From Mactromeris polynyma (taxonomy: Eukaryota > Mollusca > Bivalvia > Venerida > Mactridae), in assembly GCA_032209605.1 (NCBI GenBank), contig JASFXZ010000001.1, positions 45,884,619-45,948,618 on the forward strand: a stretch of DNA of 64,000 nucleotides, read 5' to 3'. Made by a program: the position numbers and the translations under genes. The first letter of the stretch is position 1; each line of letters starts with the position of its first letter. The notes under the pieces are model-generated. The model did no database searches, had not been told where the DNA came from, and saw only the letters and a program-made list of their open reading frames with translations. Below, piece by piece: positions 51,673 through 63,572 of this stretch.

Positions 51673-53098
51673 CCCCTGCGAAATATTCAAGAACAGTTCA
51701 AGAAATGTTCATTCACAGTTCAAGAACTAAGTTCAAGAACTGTACCTGAAGTGTTCTTCAAATGTTCAAGAACATTTCAAGCACTTTTTAAGAAATGTTA
51801 AATTGGACAAATTTTTATTTTTTTAAGAACAATGTGTTCTTGTAGAGTTCTTAAAAACAGTTCTTGAACAGTTCAAGAACTTTGTTCTAGACCTGTTCTT
51901 GAACACTTCAAGAACCTGAATACTTGAACTGTTCTTGAACTGTCCTTGAACAGAAGTTCTTCAACTGTTCTTAAAAAGTGCCTGAAATTGTCCAATTTAA
52001 CGTTTCTTAAACAGTACTTGAAATGTTCTTGAATACTTTAAGAACTGTTTTTAAGAACTTTTGAAGAACAACTAGAGTTCTTGAACCGTTCAAGAACCTG
52101 AATTTGTCAACACTGTAACCACCCTCACGGAAATAATATTCCATTTATTAAAACCACAACTTAATTGTAGTTGAATGTAACATTATAAATGTTTCCAACA
52201 TGATTGGACTGTCACCTTTATTCCACTGATCAAGGAAATCATTCCATCATTGGATAAAGTATTCAGTTTATAAGACAAGGTAATTTTCCTTCTATTTATA
52301 TGGTAACTTAAAACACAATTAAAACTATTTTTAAATTGTAAAATGTATGTTAAATTTAATTTCACAGTAGTTGCAAGTTATAATATTCTGGGCAATCCTT
52401 CACTGTATATTTTTTTAATGGTGCTTTTTTGGAAACAAATAAAAAAGTATGTTATTTTTTATAAAGGGAGGTAATTTACTAAAATACTTCAAAATATTTT
52501 TAAAAAAAGTTAGTTTAAGTCTTGGAAGTGACGTAATTTGGTAACAATGTCAATTTTCTTATGTTTTACAACTACAATGAACTTCATTTGCCATAAATAG
52601 ATCATACTTTTGAAAGAATAGAATTTACAGATTATGTTCAATAAACGTCCTTAAAATGTTCAAGAACAATTGTAAGAACAATTCAAGCACAAGAATATCA
52701 CAATTTCTTTAATTAAAAAAAATGTAACTAAATTGTGTTCAAGAAAAATCCTTGAAATGTTCAAGAACATTTTTAAGAACAGTTCAAGAACATCAGAGGT
52801 TACACTGTGTTCTAGAAAAGTCCTTCAAATGATCAAGAACATTTTTAAGAACAGTTCAAGAACATCATAGGTTACACTGTGTTCTAGAAAAGTCCTTCAA
52901 ATGATCAAGAACAGTTTAAGAACGGTATCAGAACATCACAGATTCTTAAAAAGTTCTTGAACTGTTCTTAAAGAGTGTTCAAGAACAGTTCAAGTACGAG
53001 TGTTCTTGAACATCCTTCATGAACTGATCAAGAACGATTACTTATTTCAAGAACTGTTCTTGAACTGTTCTTGAGCACAAGAACTGATTTCGCAGGGG
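51673..53098. mobile_element. TA-flanked foldback element of GTTCTTGAAC repeats
   Basis: CCCCTGCGAAAT at the left is inverted as ATTTCGCAGGGG at the right. TA is present on both sides (51671-51672, 53099-53100). Both arms are dense arrays of AGTTCAAGAACAGTTCAAGA-like and inverted sequences; the centre (about 52105-52620) is unique. No transposase frame. Its position inside the 40-bp array marks it as an insertion. Confidence 0.9.
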
Positions 53099-53100
53099 TA

Positions 53101-53198
53101 GGGACGGTCTTGTCACATGGTCCATGATGTGATGCTGCCAGGGACGGTCTTGTCACATGGTCCATGATGTAATGCTGCCAGGGACGGTCTTGTCACAT
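53101..53198. repeat. Minisatellite, 40-bp unit, right remnant
   Basis: About 2.4 further units of the 50967-51672 array, resuming mid-unit at GGGACGGTCTTG. Confidence 0.95.
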
Positions 53199-54092
53199 GC
53201 CTTTTGTTCAATTGGGGATAAATTTTTTCAATTTTATATTTTTTCACTTTTGCAATTATTTCAAATTTTCAGACAAGACTTACCATAGTACACCATGATT
53301 GGCTGATTACTTGAATAACTGAACTTTATGTTTAAATTTGTTAGTTTTTTTTCTATTCTGGCCTGATTTTGTATTAACCATGACTGCAATTGTGATCAAA
53401 CAGCTTTTTGCGTACAGAAAATTAGGGAGGACATGTTTGAATTGGACTACTATCAATTTAACATTAGTTGAGAATACGGAATATCGTGTACATTATTTCT
53501 ATTGGTTGATCATTTGCAAAACACTTTTCATTGGCTGCTTTATATCTCAGCATTTCTTAACAATCATTCTCAAGTAAATATTACATGACTACATGTACAT
53601 GTATACATGAAGACATTATACGAAATACTAAATCTTTGGAATACTTTCTGGTGTTGAAGTTTTAAAGTAGTATTTATTTTTTCTTCAGTTCCTTTGACAA
53701 AACAGTTCTGCGAGGGTTTCCAAACCACTCTCATTGATATCTCCAGATTTTAATTTTTGTTTTATTTATTATTGCACTAATTAAGTCTTTTCACTTAACG
53801 ATTTATTACAATTTGTATTAACCTTTTTGTAAAAAATAACTTATAATAAAACCATGTAATCGTATGAACTTTGTTCCGGCTTTATTTCATACTCTTTGAA
53901 CACTCCATTTCTGGTACATCTCATGATTATATACATGCATATTTTTGAGGTCAAAGTTTATCCTTTGAATGAAAGAACTGGTGATAACCAGAGTTAAGGA
54001 GTAAAATTTTATGCACTTGAAATAATTTAATCTTTCTGTTTTATTAAGAATATTATTGGGATAAAATGAAATGGTAAAAACATGCATGATTT
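53199..54092. other. Noncoding AT-rich stretch
   Basis: Nothing recognised apart from a weak 15-nt exon-like pattern at 53273-53287 (see rejected items). Confidence 0.45.
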
Positions 54093-54408
54093 GAGTGTCG
54101 CTGTATCATTTCCAACCTCTTCTATAAGTGACGTCATTGTAAGAAAACGCAACAATGTGATGTCACTGTTTGCAAGCAGGCAACACTATTTACTCTATAT
54201 CGAGGGACAGCGCAAGACTATCCTGAATCCTATGTATTCATATAGGAGTTACTATAGTCTTGCACTGAACCCTCTATATGGTCACTTCGGTTTCATATTG
54301 CCATATGGGGCAAATATTCCAAACTGTCAGTACATGGTGACGTCACATGTGACGTTGTCTGGAAATGACGTCACATACAGAAAGGTTGGAAATCATGCAA
54401 TGGCCCTC
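54093..54408. mobile_element. Foldback MITE, ATTT-flanked family, copy 4, with nested insert
   Basis: GAGTGTCGCTGTATCATTTC at the left and the inverted right end ...CCCTC; ATTT on both sides. Interrupted by the insert at 54201-54271. Confidence 0.83.
54201..54271. mobile_element. 71-bp palindromic mini-element nested in a MITE
   Basis: CGAGGGACAGCGCAAGACTA at the left is inverted at the right (TAGTCTTGCACTGAACC). CTCTATAT flanks both sides (54193-54200, 54272-54279). Uninterrupted copies of the host element have a single CTCCATATGG here. Centre AATCCTATG...CATATAGGAGT as in 6205-6282. Confidence 0.82.
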
Positions 54409-55059
54409 ATTTGCAGCTAGTGTTCAAACTTTTCATGATAAATGACAGTTGGCACAATAAGTGTTCAGCTCATCATGTATGGACATATAAACCATGGTTT
54501 TGAAACAGGTTGATTTTGGGTGAAACGATAAGAAGAAATAATTGTCCAAAAATCCTTATCACACAATTTACCAACAAAACAATGCAATAATGGAGTAATT
54601 CTCTTAGTCATATTTTATAAAGATACTATAATAATTGCACTGACCTTTCAGTATAAGTCAGTGACATAGAATTATAGGTAATTAACATTCTCTGCTGAGT
54701 TATTCCCCTTTGTTGATTAACATAAAATTAACTGATATGATGAACTTTGTTGTTAATGACATGAATTCAATCAGCAAACACAATACGTTGCTATATCTTC
54801 TAAGAATATAATTGGAAAAATAAGAGATTGATCATTTTCATGGGTGTACACTAATCAACCATCAATGTTTGTTATAATGTTTTTAGAAAGGTCAGAGGTA
54901 ACTGGAATAATGAGCTACAGTACAACATTTCATTTCAAAGTCCACATCATCAGATTTGATAGAATGCTTATGATGGAAATAGGGTGGGAAACAGCATGAC
55001 AACTAATACAGATGGAAGTCAATGATCTCTATAGACTGCCCTGGGATGATGATGATATT
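54409..55059. other. Noncoding stretch
   Basis: Nothing recognised. Confidence 0.45.
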
Positions 55060-55290
55060 TGGGGGCCGAGTCATTATGGTTGCTGACTTCATGTCACTGA
55101 GCCTCTCACCACAGTGGGTTCGAATCTCACCTGAAATAATTAGAATATATCGGTGAAGAATTCATCTAGCTGGCTTGTGAAAGGTTGATGGTGCTACCTA
55201 GGTATCCACCTGGGGTCTTCACCCTAACACATGGAATCCTTACAAAATGATCCCAGCTGTTTTTGCGACTAAAGTAACCCAATTTCAAAA
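55060..55290 (+). mobile_element. tRNA-derived SINE, degraded, mollusc-type tail
   Basis: GGGGGCCGAGTCATTATGG (A-box side) and GGGTTCGAATCTCACC (B-box) are at tRNA spacing. Then come CACCTGGGGTCTTCACCC and AAATGATCCCAGCTGTTTTT, decayed versions of the tail domain common to bivalve SINEs. Confidence 0.6.
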
Positions 55291-55524
55291 ACAGAAATTT
55301 TGATGGTACAAGCAAATTAATAGTAATTAAGAACAAGAAAGTCACCATTCAAGTTAAAGTTAAATTAATATCACACGTGACTTTATACATTGTATAAGCT
55401 ATTTTTATAATGTGACATTCCCTGTTCGTTTTTTTTCCTGATTTTTTTTATCTTATCTGATAGTTCACAGAAAAAAGCAGTATTCTACAGTAAATAATGT
55501 ATTACAATTACAAAATATACTATT

Positions 55525-55638
55525 TTAAAGTCCATTTTCACTTTCTTCAAGCTCAATATTAAGACATCCTCAATATAAAGAAGACCAGTTTTCAAGGGTC
55601 CCAAGGGTGGTCTGGTTAGTGAGGTGTTACTGTACTAT
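55525..55638. mobile_element. MITE fragment, GAGGTGGTCTTA family, copy 4
   Basis: AAAGTCCATTTTCACTTTCT, CAATATTAAGACATCCTCAA, TTTTCAAGGGTCCCAAGGGT and GTGAGGTGTTACTGTA match inverted parts of the 34173 copy. Confidence 0.55.
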
Positions 55639-56502
55639 TATACTGGTTATCAACATTATAATGTACATTAGTGTAAAACTAACACAAAATTCTCAATGTT
55701 TCATTGTTTTTTTAAAAATTGTCCAAGGAACTGTTTTAATACACAGAAATCAAATAAATTATAGTTTATAAATACCGTATTATCAATAGTTAAGTTTGAT
55801 GCAAGATGAACTTAAAAATGTTTGGAACTAAATGAATGATGTATAGTTTTCTTGGGTTTTTGCTTCTCAACTTTGTAGGAAATTGTTAAGTTTTTCTTAC
55901 GCTGCTATATATTGTCTAGAATATATTGTATATCTCAGTATTTGTTCTACTGTTGCTTCATCTGACATAATTATGTCATACTGTTGCTCTCTCTCTCTCT
56001 GTGCTTATAGTGGCTACATCAGTAGTTTTCATGTCTCTACGTAGTCTAGTGTTGAAAGTGACGTCATTATTATATAGTTGCATACGTGTGATTTAACTCT
56101 CCCGATTTCCACGGGAGGCTCCTGGATTTGATATCCCACTCGCGCTTTCCTGGCTGAGAGCCATAATCTCCCATTTTTTCAAACATCACAAATTTTTGTT
56201 ATTGGGTATTTTTCAGTTCATTCCCGACTGGTTCACTGAAATAACATGTCAAACTGACAATTGGAAGTCACAAGTTAAATCTGGGTAACCAATCCTAAAA
56301 ATTGTAAATACCATGTTTTCTCGGTTATATAGCCTCGTTCGTTACCATTGAATTAAGTGCTTGGCGACACTGAAATGTCTGTCATGTAGACACGACAATT
56401 GGCAATAAAATTATTAATTAGCGACTGTGTTATAGGAACAACCCCTAGATCACGACTTAATTCACAGAATATTACCATTGATATTGTTCCAGAACTAAAT
56501 TT
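55639..56502. other. Noncoding stretch
   Basis: A short (CT)n run near 55987-56000. Nothing else recognised. Confidence 0.45.
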
Positions 56503-57415
56503 CACTTTGAGTCTCAATCTCCCACTTTGAGTCTCTATCTCCCACTTTGAGTCTCTATCTCCCACTTTGAGTCTCGATCTCCCACTTTGAGTCTCGATCT
56601 CCCACTTTGAGTCTCTATCTCCCACTTTGAGTCTCGATCTCCCACTTTGAGTCTCAATCTCCCACTTTGAGTCTCTATCTCCCACTTTGAGTCTCTATCT
56701 CCCACTTTGAGTCTCTATCTCCCACTTTGAGTCTCTATCTCCCACTTTGAGTCTCAATCTCCCACTTTGAGTCTCTATCTCCCACTTTGAGTCTCTATCT
56801 CCCACTTTGAGTCTCTATCTCCCACTTTGAATCTTAATCTCCCACTTTGACTCTCAATCTCCCACTTTGAGTCTCGATCTCCCACTTTGAGTCTCTATCT
56901 CCCACTTTGAGTCTCGATCTCCCACTTTGAGTCTCTATCTCCCACTTTGAGTCTCGATCTCCCACTTTGAGTCTCAATCTCCCACTTTGAGTCTCTATCT
57001 CCCACTTTGAGTCTCTATCTCCCACTTTGAGTCTCGATCTCCCACTTTGAGTCTCAATCTCCCACTTTGAGTCTCAATCTCCCACTTTGAGTCTCGATCT
57101 CCCACTTTGAGTCTCAATCTCCCTCATTGAGTCTCTATCTCCCACTTTGAGTCTCTATCTCCCACTTTGAGTCTCAATCTCCCACTTTGAGTCTCTATCT
57201 CCCACTTTGAGTCTCGATCTCCCACTTTGAGTCTCAATCTCCCACTTTGAGTCTCAATCTCCCTCATTGAGTCTCAATCTCCCACTTTGAGTCTCAATCT
57301 CCCTCATTGAGTCTTAATCTCCCACTTTGAGTCTCAATCTCCCACTTTGAGTCTCGATCTCCCACTTTGAGTCTCAATCTCCCACTTTGAGTCTCAATCT
57401 CCCTATATGAGTCTC
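56503..57415. repeat. Minisatellite, exact 20-bp unit, about 46 copies
   Basis: Unit CACTTTGAGTCTCTATCTCC. One position inside CTCNATCT varies (T, A or G) between copies, and a CCCTCATTGAG variant recurs toward the right end. Minus-strand open frames across it (110 and 63 codons) exist because no frame of the unit has a stop; they are not genes. Confidence 0.97.
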
Positions 57416-59451
57416 AAATTTTTTCAACAAATATTACATATGAGGTAAACTGTTAATGTTATATGTAATAAGTACTGTTAATTGTATTCAGTTAACCAGT
57501 TTCAATCAGTTTTATTCAGGTTCATAAACCAAATTACATGTCAGAACTTTAAAAACAAATTGTAGGGACTCTTACAGTACATTTTTCTTGGCTTCAATAT
57601 TTGAGTCCATAATTATAGTACAGTTAAGTTAACCTTACATTTAAATTTACATGTAAATTACCTATAATGTTCGTTATTTTATTCAGACTTGGATATACTA
57701 ATCAAAGGACTGAAGGTCCTGAGAGGCGCTTCCAAGACTGCACGTATTCCATATTAACGTATTAAAAATTCATATGCGACTATTTGGGTAAACTCATTTG
57801 CCAAAAATGACACAAATAATCCAGGCAAGCCATTTATATCAAGACTCCCTCTTTTCCAGAATTAATATATCTCTGAAAATCAGCCATGATACTCATCAAA
57901 TCTATAATACAATGAGAGGACTTTACACATACTATATGTCTTGAGATGATGGATATTGCAGGTCTTCAAGTAGACCATCTGGTTGACGATAGTAGCAATG
58001 ACACGCTAAAGTGCCTCAATGAAATTAAGGAAATCACCCTTTAAAAACTTGGGCATCTTCTTTAAAAAATTGGATTAACAAATGAACAGCATATTTGGCT
58101 TACATATTTCCAGCAAGTTAACATACATTTGCCAGTTAGAAACGATCGCTTTTACATTGCTTCAGTTCTAGATTAATTTCAGAATTACAGGAAAATACCA
58201 AAGACAAGATGATTTTGCATATTGCTAAAACGTCTTACGTCAAAATGTGTTTTTATGTGTTTGTTTCTGACAGACGATTTAAATATCTTGAAATTCGAGC
58301 GCTAAATTTTGCTGGAAGTACAATTCATCTGGCAGCATTTTTTAAATGATTATGAAAATGTTATGCCATTGACATCAATGTTTTCATCTAAACATCTTTT
58401 TAAAACATCTTTTTTTTTAAGTGGCTGTAATTTATGATGTTTTAATGACGTTAATTCCCAGATTGTCGGTTCTAATACAAATACAAATATCTAATGATGG
58501 AAACTATTTTAATTTGATATATTGCAGATTGCTTTTATGGGATAACATGTCTCACTTTTATATCATGTCTGAAATGTCTGTTTGGAAATTAATTGAAAGC
58601 GTTATCTGTAATCTTCAGGATAATATTTTTGAAGGACTTGCCCATTCAGGCAGACAGCTTGCAATGTCCACATGCCTCAAATTCACTTTCACTTGCCCGA
58701 ATAAAATTAATAGCACCGTCAAAATAACGAAGAAACATGATGTTTTGATGGTTGTTTTGATTTGTTTAATGAAATGAAGACTGGCAACGATAGTTGATGA
58801 AAAAATGCTGTAACACAAACAAAATAGACAAAAAATGAAAATCAGTCGAAGTATTGCGTACTACGTCATCAATTTTTGTGACAGCTTGAATAAAAGCTAG
58901 TCAGACAGGACCACAAACAAGACTTGCCCGTTTGGGCAGAAAAATGAAATTTTTACTTGTCCCGGGCTTCGGGCAAGTAGGTTATTGTGAAGAGTGGGCT
59001 TTGAGCCTGGATTTGGGTTAGGGGGTTGAATGTTTTATCCTTACCTTCATGTTTCATGTATTACGAGGCGTTAATTTTGTATGTTTCATTCATTTCATTA
59101 ATTGCCTTTCCAATTTGTAATAATGAATTAATGTTTGCAAGTGTAGCAAGCAGTAATGAAAACATGTGCTTGCCAGATTATAGGGTGGTCAGGGCACCGA
59201 GCCCGTCCCATCCCCCATCTAAATCTCTAACCTTACCCTTGCTTTTTACAAAACATTGTGAAAGCATTTTGGCACTGGTTAGTATTTACCCATGTGCACT
59301 GCTACATTGGTCCTTATTATTCGCTCACCTCGGTTCTATATAGCAGTCTTGAGCTGGTGTGTTCATGCAGCCGTTGTCTCTTATTGTACTATAACATTAA
59401 TCGGTCTTCTGTCAATAATTGACTCTAACACCATATTTTCCTCTATCACTT
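57416..59451. other. Noncoding stretch
   Basis: 2 kb without a supported gene. A palindromic TTGCCCGTTTGGGCA / CTTCGGGCAAG pair near 58923-58980 and CTTGCCCATTCAGGCAG near 58638 look like small dispersed repeats. Confidence 0.45.
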
Positions 59452-59635
59452 CCCCGGTGAAATTTTCTAGAACAGTTCAAGAAATATTCTTGTGCTGTTG
59501 AAGAACTTAAGTTCAAGAACTGTACCTAAGTGTACTTGAACTGTTCAGACCTTTTTAAGAAATTTTATATGAGACAAATTTTAAGAACACTTTTTTTCTG
59601 AAAGTTTCTTGATGAAAGTTCTTGAAAAGTTCAAG
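59452..59635. mobile_element. Truncated relative of the GTTCTTGAAC foldback element
   Basis: Starts CCCCGGTGAAAT (compare CCCCTGCGAAAT), then ACAGTTCAAGAAATATTCTT and AAGTTCAAGAACTGTACCT, collinear with the left 190 bp of the 51673 element. The right end is missing; a minisatellite follows at once. Confidence 0.7.
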
Positions 59636-59639
59636 AACA

Positions 59640-60722
59640 TCTTTATGGGTTGACTCATTCCTTAAATGCGTTATAATGATCATGTTCTTGATGGGTTGAC
59701 TCATTCCTTAAATGCGTTACAATGGTCATGATCTTGATGGGTTGACTAGTTCCTTAAATGCATTACAATGGTCATGATCTTGATGGGTTGACTCATTCCT
59801 TAAATGCAATACAATGGTCATGTTCTTAATGGGTTGACTCATTCCTTAAATGTGTTACAATGGTCATGTTCTATATGGTTGACTCTTTCCTTAAATGCAT
59901 TACAATGGTCATGTTTTTGATGGGTTGACTCATTCCTTAAATGCAATACAATGGTCATGTTCTATATGGTTGACTCTTTCCTAAAATGCATTACAATGGT
60001 CATGTTTTTGATGGGTTGGCTCATTCCTTAAATGCAATACAATGGTCATGTTCTATATGGTTGACTCTTTCCTTAAATATGTTACTATGGTCATGTTCTT
60101 GATGGGTTGACTCATTCCTTAAATGAGTTTCAATGGTCATGTTCTTGATGGGTTGACTTGTTCTTTAAATGCATTACAATGGTCATGTTCTTAATGGGTT
60201 GACTCGTTCCTTAAATGCGTTACAATGGTCATTCTTGATGGTTTGACTGGTTCTTTAAATGCAAAACAATGGTCATGTTCTTGATGGGTTGACTCATTCC
60301 TTAAATGCGTTACAATGGTCATGTTCCTAATGGGTTGAATCATTCCTTAAATACGTTACAATGGTCATGTTATATATGGTTGACTAGTCCCTTAAATACA
60401 TTACAATGGTCATGTTCTTGATGGGTTGACTCATTCCTTAAATGCGTTACAATGGTCATGTTCTATATGGTTGACTAGTTCCTTAAATACATTACAATGG
60501 TCATGTTCTTGATGTGTTGACTCATTCTTTAAATGCGTTACAATGGTTATGGTCTTGATGGGTTGACTTGTTCCTTAAATGCAATACAATGGTCATGGTC
60601 TAAATGGGTTGACACTTTCCTTAAATGCGTTACAATGGTCTGTTCTATATGGTTGACTCATTCCTTAAATGCGTTACAATGGTAATGTTCTTGATGGGTT
60701 GACTTGATCATTCCTTAAAGGT
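59640..60722. repeat. Minisatellite, 46-bp unit, about 24 copies, diverged
   Basis: Unit ATGGTCATGTTCTTGATGGG + TTGACTCATTCCTTAAATGC + GTTACA. Variants TTCTATATGGTTGACT occur repeatedly at alternate positions, indicating two-unit duplications. Confidence 0.92.
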
Positions 60723-60874
60723 TTATTAAATAATTCAAACATAATTCATCCTTACATATTACAGTATATGCAAAATGGGTTGACTCAAACCTTAAGAAAG
60801 GTGAATACTGCACACAATATAAGGATACAGAATGTGTTATAATGTTACAGAAAGCAATTACTTATATATTTCAG

Positions 60875-60886
60875 CAGATTGATCTT
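60875..60886 (+). CDS. Possible 9- or 12-nt microexon with tandem (NAGNAG) acceptor
   Basis: TATATTTCAGCAG is followed by ATTGATCTT and GTAAGTG, a near-ideal donor. Depending on which AG is used the exon is QIDL or IDL, both phase 0 like exon p. It lies 13 kb after exon p with no other convincing exon between them. Confidence 0.38.
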
Positions 60887-61127
60887 GTAAGTGAGAAATC
60901 AATCTTGAAACTGTCTCAAGTGTTGACTTTTTTTCTTCCATTTTTTGTGCAGTTGTTTTTTCCTAACCCAGTCACAGCGACGGATTGTTTAGTTTGTAAC
61001 AAATTGTTTCTGAAGTAAAAGCATGTGTGCGTTTGATTTTGTGACTTTCGTTTGGAAATTAATTTTTGGAGTAAACACACTTAACTTACACTATCTTCTG
61101 CTCAGTTACCGATTATCATGCGCCTGC

Positions 61128-61262
61128 GGGGTTAGCTCAATTTTTAGAGCACCGGGCCTTCACCGCGGAGGTCTGGGTTCGATTCCCAGACAGGGCAGGA
61201 TATTTCCTTCTGTGACATTAGGTCAACTGTCCACCATGTAAAAATGCGTTAAACCCACTGAA
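61128..61262 (+). mobile_element. tRNA-like SINE (tRNA-Glu-like head)
   Basis: GGGGTTAGCTCAATTTTTAG (A-box), CCTTCACC in the anticodon-loop position, and GGGTTCGATTCCCAGAC (B-box). The T-arm pairs perfectly (CTGGG/CCCAG), but the acceptor stem pairs only partly and position 33 is C. The tail AAATGCGTTAAACCCACTG is SINE-like, so a working tRNA is unlikely. Confidence 0.62.
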
Positions 61263-62037
61263 AGGAAACAAGCCAATTATTTTGTAATTAAACACCTTAT
61301 CGTAGATACATTTACTTAAGTTAGGTCCATAATGACATCCCCACTATAACTGTAACCTTATATTTAGAATTTCAGCCTGTGAATCGTTTATAAATAGCAA
61401 TTAAGCCAGTGCAGAGAGATTAAACACAATGGTTTGTGTACGCTTTGTTCACGATGTTAAAGCAGTCGAATTGCACTCTCAAACTAAAACCAAATTAGAA
61501 AGAAAATTTTGTTCTTTTTTCAATTATAAAATATCAAGTGTTGTTAATGAGGTCGGTATTGTAGTGAGTGGTTCTTGTCTTGGTCCTCCCACACATCAAT
61601 CTGTCCAATCAGTGACCTCTATTTCTACCATTCATATTGTATAGACAACACATGGTACTGGTGAAGTTAACATGGTCTAAGTGAGAAATCTTGAGTTACG
61701 TATACTTCGCTTTGTTTCTTTTTTCCTTCATATCTCATATAATGAGACCCTTCTGTTGTATTAGAACGACATCTCTTGTTTTATGCAACGTCTTATATTC
61801 TTTAAAGATATTCCTTTCATAAGCATTTTCATTTAGTATTTCCATAATTGAAGATTTGAATTAGTGATGTTCACAACATATGGTTATATTGCCAGGTTAT
61901 TTTAGAATATTAGCTAATGTGTTCCATAATGACGTACACTGCGTCCTTGAGATCTAGATGTCATGAAAGGCTCAGCTGTTTGAGTGAGACTTAATTGCAT
62001 TGCTTCTTACACAATGACAACTTTTATAATAAACCAG
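61263..62037. other. Noncoding stretch
   Basis: Nothing recognised. Confidence 0.45.
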
Positions 62038-62345
62038 AAATATCTTGAAAAAAGATGGTCGGCGCAATTTGAAGGTTAAGATTTGTTGTGCAATACAAAT
62101 AATTGCCAAGATGTTACGATTGCTGGTCACTCCAGATCCAAATTGGATTTTGGTAAATTCAATGAAATTCTGTGGATTTCGTTAAGGTAACGTACCTCTT
62201 TTCGAAAGGTTAACCAATCCGCTTCATGGATACAACCATTGTTCAGTTTAAGAGAAGTTGGTTTAGTGGTTAACGTAAGATTTGATTGGTTTACACAACA
62301 CTGATAATTATGCAAATAGCAAGCCATGTTTAAGTAGGGCTATGG
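62038..62345 (+). repeat. Dispersed 300-bp repeat, copy 2
   Basis: Collinear with 20895-21195, with roughly one change every five to eight bases and short indels. Confidence 0.8.
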
Positions 62346-63493
62346 CAATAAAGTATGTAAATACCCTGGTATATGACTTCTATTTTGAGTTGCAAATAGA
62401 TTACTTTCATGAGTTTTAAGTTATGGAAGATTCTTGCTTGAATTCAAAGCAAGTTATGGAATGATCTTATTTGTTCACATTAATAGTTTAATATCACAAT
62501 TTCTTCGTATGTTTACTATCATATAACTGTCACTTTGCATATCATTCGCAGTCATTTTTGTATTTAACTGTTTGATGCGCGTTAAAAATCCTTAAAGCTG
62601 TTGACACGTCGCAAAGTAATACTAATTCATTCATTAACCAGACATCTTACTAACATGTTTTTTGTGGATTTCCTTTTTTAATTGTTAGCAATATGATATT
62701 GTAGCTCTATCTAGTACATTAAGTTTGAGTCATATCTGCCGTTAATTGTCTTTTCTTGTAAACATTCCGCTCAGGGATATTAGACTGTTTTTTCATTGGT
62801 CAATCGCCAATTAACATTATCCAAAATTTAAGTATGTTATAGATTGAATCTTTAATGAAAATGGTGTAAATGGTGATTCAGGACTTGTCAAGTAACAAAA
62901 GGGGCTTTCAGATCCCTTCTTATGTAAGAATCTGAGTAATGTTTGTTAGCTGTTAAATCTTTTTCTTAAAAAAATATTCTTCTATAATTTCAATAATTGG
63001 ATAATTTGAAGTGTTTAAATAGATGATGTTGTAAGATTGTGTTCCCAAATCATCTAAATGAAAGGTTTCATGTGTTTTATCATATAGTTTGCCTTTGTTT
63101 CATTATGTTTAAAGACTGAGATTTCAGAAAAAAAGGAAAATGTCCCTGAAATGCAAATTTTCAACAAATTCAAATCTAAAGTATTTTAACAAAAGCAAAG
63201 TATTTCATCATGTGTTCATTGTGTTTGAGTGTGGCTTTTTGTAGCATGACATTAGAGTAGTAATATTTAGTGTGTCAATGCAGAATTATGTTTCCTTGTT
63301 TCCATGTAATCATTAAAATACAGTGTCTCCAAGTCTCCCCCCCCCCCCCCCCCTCTTGGTCAGTGACATCATTTGACACCATATATACTTACACTATTTA
63401 TGTGACATTCATAACTTAATTGCAGTTTGTTGTTTTGTGTATAAATAGTCTGAGTATTTCATGCTTAAAATCAGTCTCAAATCTCAAGCTTAT
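62346..63493. other. Noncoding stretch with C homopolymer
   Basis: A run of 16 C at about 63338-63353. No exon accepted. Confidence 0.45.
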
Positions 63494-63572
63494 GCTTGAT
63501 TGGTTGATTACATGCTCAGTCTTAAAATCAACCAATGGCAAGACTGCATTGCTAGACTAGTCTTTGAACTCT
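63494..63572. repeat. Short palindromic CCAAT-containing repeat, copy 2
   Basis: TTGATTGGTTGATTACATGC with the inverted ATCAACCAATGGCAAGACTG; see copy 1 at 10650. Confidence 0.5.

Noticed and set aside
50967..53198. CRISPR-like array because of regular 40-bp spacing
   Set aside because: The repeats are directly tandem with no unique spacers, in a eukaryotic intron-like setting.
53273..53287. 15-nt exon-like pattern, TRLTI, after TTTTCAG
   Set aside because: Donor GTACAC is poor and no independent coding signal is possible at this length.
56353..57025. Minus-strand open frames of 110 and 63 codons with a repeating SKWEIETQSGR pattern
   Set aside because: They lie in the 20-bp minisatellite; the unit has no stop in any frame, so long frames are automatic.
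58421..58818. Overlapping open frames of 118 (+) and 67 (-) codons
   Set aside because: AT-driven, hydrophobic, no splice context, and no recognisable motif; they lie near small dispersed repeats.
61128..61200. Functional tRNA-Glu gene
   Set aside because: T-arm and boxes are good, but the acceptor stem pairs only partly, position 33 is C and a SINE-like tail follows. Called a SINE head.
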